Source: Kangiella aquimarina DSM 16071
GTDB lineage: Bacteria > Pseudomonadota > Gammaproteobacteria > Enterobacterales > Kangiellaceae
Reading direction: 5' to 3'
Length of the DNA: 64,000 nucleotides
Assembly (NCBI RefSeq): GCF_000374105.1
Contig: NZ_KB893650.1
Location: 552,862-616,861 of the forward strand
Below the pieces are notes generated by a model. The model did not search any database and was not told the origin of the DNA. It worked only from the letters and a program-made list of their open reading frames with translations. Positions 62,357 to 64,000 of the stretch are shown piece by piece. A program made the position numbers and the translations under genes. Each line of letters opens with the position of its first letter. Position 1 is the stretch's first letter.

Positions 62357-62713
62357 TTTCTAACTAGCCCTTTTTGCTTCTGACTTTGTTGCAATGTTGG
62401 TTTCGATGCTCAGGCACTATATGTGCATTCCGCGTCTCAACCAACATTGCGTCGCGTCAGAACCCAAAAGTTCTTAGTTAGAGAGTGCTAGAGATTAAAG
62501 TTAGATATTAAGGCGAAAGTTATGTGAAATCTCGCCTTGCTCTCGAACCAAAAATTTCTGCATATTGGGAGCTTGCATTTAGCTTTGAGTCGAAAATGGA
62601 ACAACGATAACGCAGGATAGGACCCTTTGGGATACCGTCCTGCGTTTGCTGTGGTGAGCTGTTTAAGTCAGCCAGAGTTCATCAAAAGAGATAAACAACC
62701 AAAGTAGTTAAGT
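62357..62713. other. Structured dnaK-dnaJ intergenic region with three stem-loops
   Basis: A 357-nt spacer, much longer than the usual about 90 nt. It contains (a) a large imperfect inverted repeat (62360-62481): CTAACTA/TAGTTAG, TTCTGAC/GTCAGAA and 12-bp GCAATGTTGGTT/AACCAACATTGC arms, with GCAC-TATAT-GTGC at the tip; (b) AAGGCGA/TCGCCTT (62510-62538); and (c) AACGCAGGA/TCCTGCGTT (62609-62646), which is terminator-like. A GAGTGCTAG (62483-62491), close to a CIRCE half, lies between. It may be an attenuator, RNA processing site or a mobile relic. Confidence 0.6.
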
Positions 62714-63844
62714 ATGTCAAAAAGAGATTATTACGAAGTATTGGGTGTATCAAAGTCCGCCGATAAAGCCGAGCTGAAAAAGGCTTATCGCCGTTTGGCT
62801 ATGAAGAATCATCCGGATCGTAACCCTGATGACAAGGAAGCCGAAGCGCGTTTTAAAGAAGCCAAAGAGGCCTATGAAGTTCTAACTGATCCACAAAAAC
62901 GTCAGGCTTATGATCAGTATGGTCATGCCGGCGTTGATCCGAATATGGGTGGTGGTCATGGTGGATTCCATGGCGCTGACTTCGGCGATATTTTTGGCGA
63001 TGTGTTTGGTGATATCTTTGGTGGAGGTCGCCGCGGAGGCGGTGGTCGTCGTCAGGCTCGAGGCTCTGACTTACAGTACAACATGGAAATTACTTTGGAA
63101 GAAGCGGTAGCCGGTGTAACCAAGACTATTCGCATTCCAACCATGGTTAACTGTGAAACCTGTGATGGTTCAGGTGCTAAGGCTGGTACGGGCACAGCAA
63201 CCTGTAGTACCTGTCATGGTCAAGGTGCAGTGCGTATGACGCAAGGCTTTTTCTCGGTGCAACAGACCTGTCCCGATTGTCGCGGTACTGGCCAGATCAT
63301 TAAAGATCCTTGTACTGACTGCCATGGTCAGGGACGCGTACAGAAAACCAAAACCCTACAGGTTAAAATCCCTGCCGGCATTGATACAGGTGATCGTATT
63401 CGTTTATCTGGCGAAGGCGAAGCGGGTGGTCCAGGTGCTGCAACGGGTGATCTGTATGTACAGGTGCATGTTAAAGAACATCCAATATTTGTTCGTGATG
63501 GCGCCAACCTTTACTGTGAAGTTCCGGTTAATTTTGTGACGGCTTCGCTGGGCGGTGAGATTGAAGTGCCCACATTGGATGGTCGAGTGTCACTAAAAAT
63601 TCCGGCCGAGACACAAACCGGTAAAATGTTCCGCCTCAAAGGCAAAGGTGTAAAAGCCATGCGCGCTGGCTACACAGGCGATCTGATGTGTCGTGTGGTA
63701 TTGGAAACTCCGGTCAGCTTAAGCAAAGAGCAGAAAGAACTGTTGAAGCAATTTGGTGAAACTTTATCGAGCGGCAAGAACAGCCCAAAAGAAAAAGGCT
63801 GGTTCGATGGGGTGAAAAAGTTCTGGGAAAATATGACCAGTTAA
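62714..63844 (+). CDS. dnaJ: Chaperone DnaJ (Hsp40)
   Basis: A 376-residue type I J-protein. The J domain has [16 protein letters not shown] with HPD (33-35), then a Gly/Phe-rich linker (about 75-110, [18 protein letters not shown]). The zinc-finger has four CxxCxGxG units: [24 protein letters not shown] and CTDCHGQG. C-terminal substrate-binding domains follow. It stimulates the DnaK ATPase. The upstream spacer holds three stem-loops and the ribosome site is weak, so dnaJ is probably made less efficiently than DnaK or has its own promoter. Confidence 0.98.
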   Translation: MSKRDYYEVLGVSKSADKAELKKAYRRLAMKNHPDRNPDDKEAEARFKEAKEAYEVLTDPQKRQAYDQYGHAGVDPNMGGGHGGFHGADFGDIFGDVFGDIFGGGRRGGGGRRQARGSDLQYNMEITLEEAVAGVTKTIRIPTMVNCETCDGSGAKAGTGTATCSTCHGQGAVRMTQGFFSVQQTCPDCRGTGQIIKDPCTDCHGQGRVQKTKTLQVKIPAGIDTGDRIRLSGEGEAGGPGAATGDLYVQVHVKEHPIFVRDGANLYCEVPVNFVTASLGGEIEVPTLDGRVSLKIPAETQTGKMFRLKGKGVKAMRAGYTGDLMCRVVLETPVSLSKEQKELLKQFGETLSSGKNSPKEKGWFDGVKKFWENMTS

Positions 63845-63863
63845 CATGATTGCTTTATGGAAT

Positions 63864-63892
63864 AAAAAGCCCGCTATTGAGCGGGCTTTTTT
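63864..63892. terminator. Terminator of dnaJ
   Basis: An 11-bp stem (63865-63875 with 63880-63890) with loop ATTG and a T6 tract on the plus strand. The A run on the left makes it usable by a convergent gene on the minus strand. Confidence 0.92.
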
Positions 63893-63922
63893 GTGGCTAG
63901 CATTTAGAACTGAATAAACTAC

Positions 63923-64000
63923 TCAGGAGTCGCCATAAATTGCTTCGAGTGTCTGACTTAATTTGGACTCGACGGTCGATAGCTCAGCATCATTAATATT
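63923..64000 (-). CDS. C-terminal end of an unidentified minus-strand gene (partial)
   Basis: A minus-strand frame open at the window edge, ending at 63923 with TGA; 25 codons are visible, ending SQTLEAIYGDS. It is convergent with dnaJ across a terminator that could serve both. Too short to name, and another frame is possible. Confidence 0.35.
   Translation of the reverse strand, partial: NINDAELSTVESKLSQTLEAIYGDS

Noticed and set aside
51383-62545. 10-mer GCCTTGCTCT at about 51386, 55027 and 62535 as a regulatory repeat
   Set aside because: Three copies of a 10-mer in 64 kb can occur by chance and flanks are not alike.

Overview
The window is a compact, intron-free bacterial chromosome segment from a marine-type gammaproteobacterium. 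The best guess is Kangiella or a close relative of the Oceanospirillales/Alteromonadales side. This rests on the gene sets and orders (mutH/rppH/lgt/thyA/folA, gmk-rpoZ-spoT, bamE/fur, hrcA-grpE-dnaK-dnaJ), on a proteobacterial class GN sortase with its target, on a GlyGly-CTERM-like tail, and on moderate GC. No rRNA, tRNA, CRISPR array, prophage or transposase was seen; the species assignment is inference.

Layout. 1-670: 3' end of gcvP. 735-4118: an AT-rich accessory cassette. It encodes a borosin-type peptide-backbone N-methyltransferase (tetrapyrrole-methylase fold), a separate 73-residue precursor peptide, and two exported, paralogous TPR proteins. This is a split-borosin RiPP locus and the most novel thing in the window. 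4123-9725: mutH, rppH with an unusual basic tail, a small membrane protein, a DUF938 methyltransferase, a TauE/SafE exporter, lgt, thyA and folA. 9738-9854: a REP-like hairpin and an unannotated 23-residue membrane peptide. 9928-16820: sortase and VIT/VWA sortase target, SIMPL protein, yccF, two unknown exported or anchored proteins, a GNAT acetyltransferase and mdh. 16961-22097: recG, oxyR, a rhodanese-like/methyltransferase fusion and a DUF418 protein. 22374-24275: a GlxA-like AraC regulator and a secreted hydrolase. 24345-28657: trmH, ridA, spoT, rpoZ, gmk. 28920-35542: an NTF2-like protein, a Sua5-type protein, and the DabA/DabB inorganic-carbon pump with a divergent LysR regulator. 35604-41667: yicC, apaGH, ydfG-MAPEG-slyD, rph and a DUF4382 lipoprotein. 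41726-47745: a membrane protein, an LVIVD/choice-of-anchor-B protein with a GlyGly-CTERM-like tail, a hydrolase, malic enzyme and DoxX. 47760-51203: a membrane-anchored FMN glutamate-synthase-like protein, an ECF sigma with a small zinc anti-sigma, bamE, and a cysteine-free fur. 51529-54910: a secreted protein of unknown role, recN, nadK. 55065-63844: hrcA, grpE, a HutD protein, a YeeN-type regulator, a BTRD-repeat serine hydrolase, dnaK and dnaJ. Terminators separate most units, and several lie inside the 3' end of a convergent gene.

Functional themes. Housekeeping stress and repair genes (mutH, recG, recN, oxyR, fur, spoT, heat-shock genes) dominate. Surface and export functions are also prominent: lgt, sortase plus target, the GlyGly-CTERM-like protein, bamE and several lipoproteins. 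CO2 capture by DabAB could supply bicarbonate for carboxylation reactions and sits alongside malate metabolism (mdh, malic enzyme). Accessory or poorly understood parts are the borosin cassette, the dnaK-dnaJ spacer with a roughly 120-nt inverted repeat, the structured spacer at 42689-42762, and the BTRD-repeat hydrolase.
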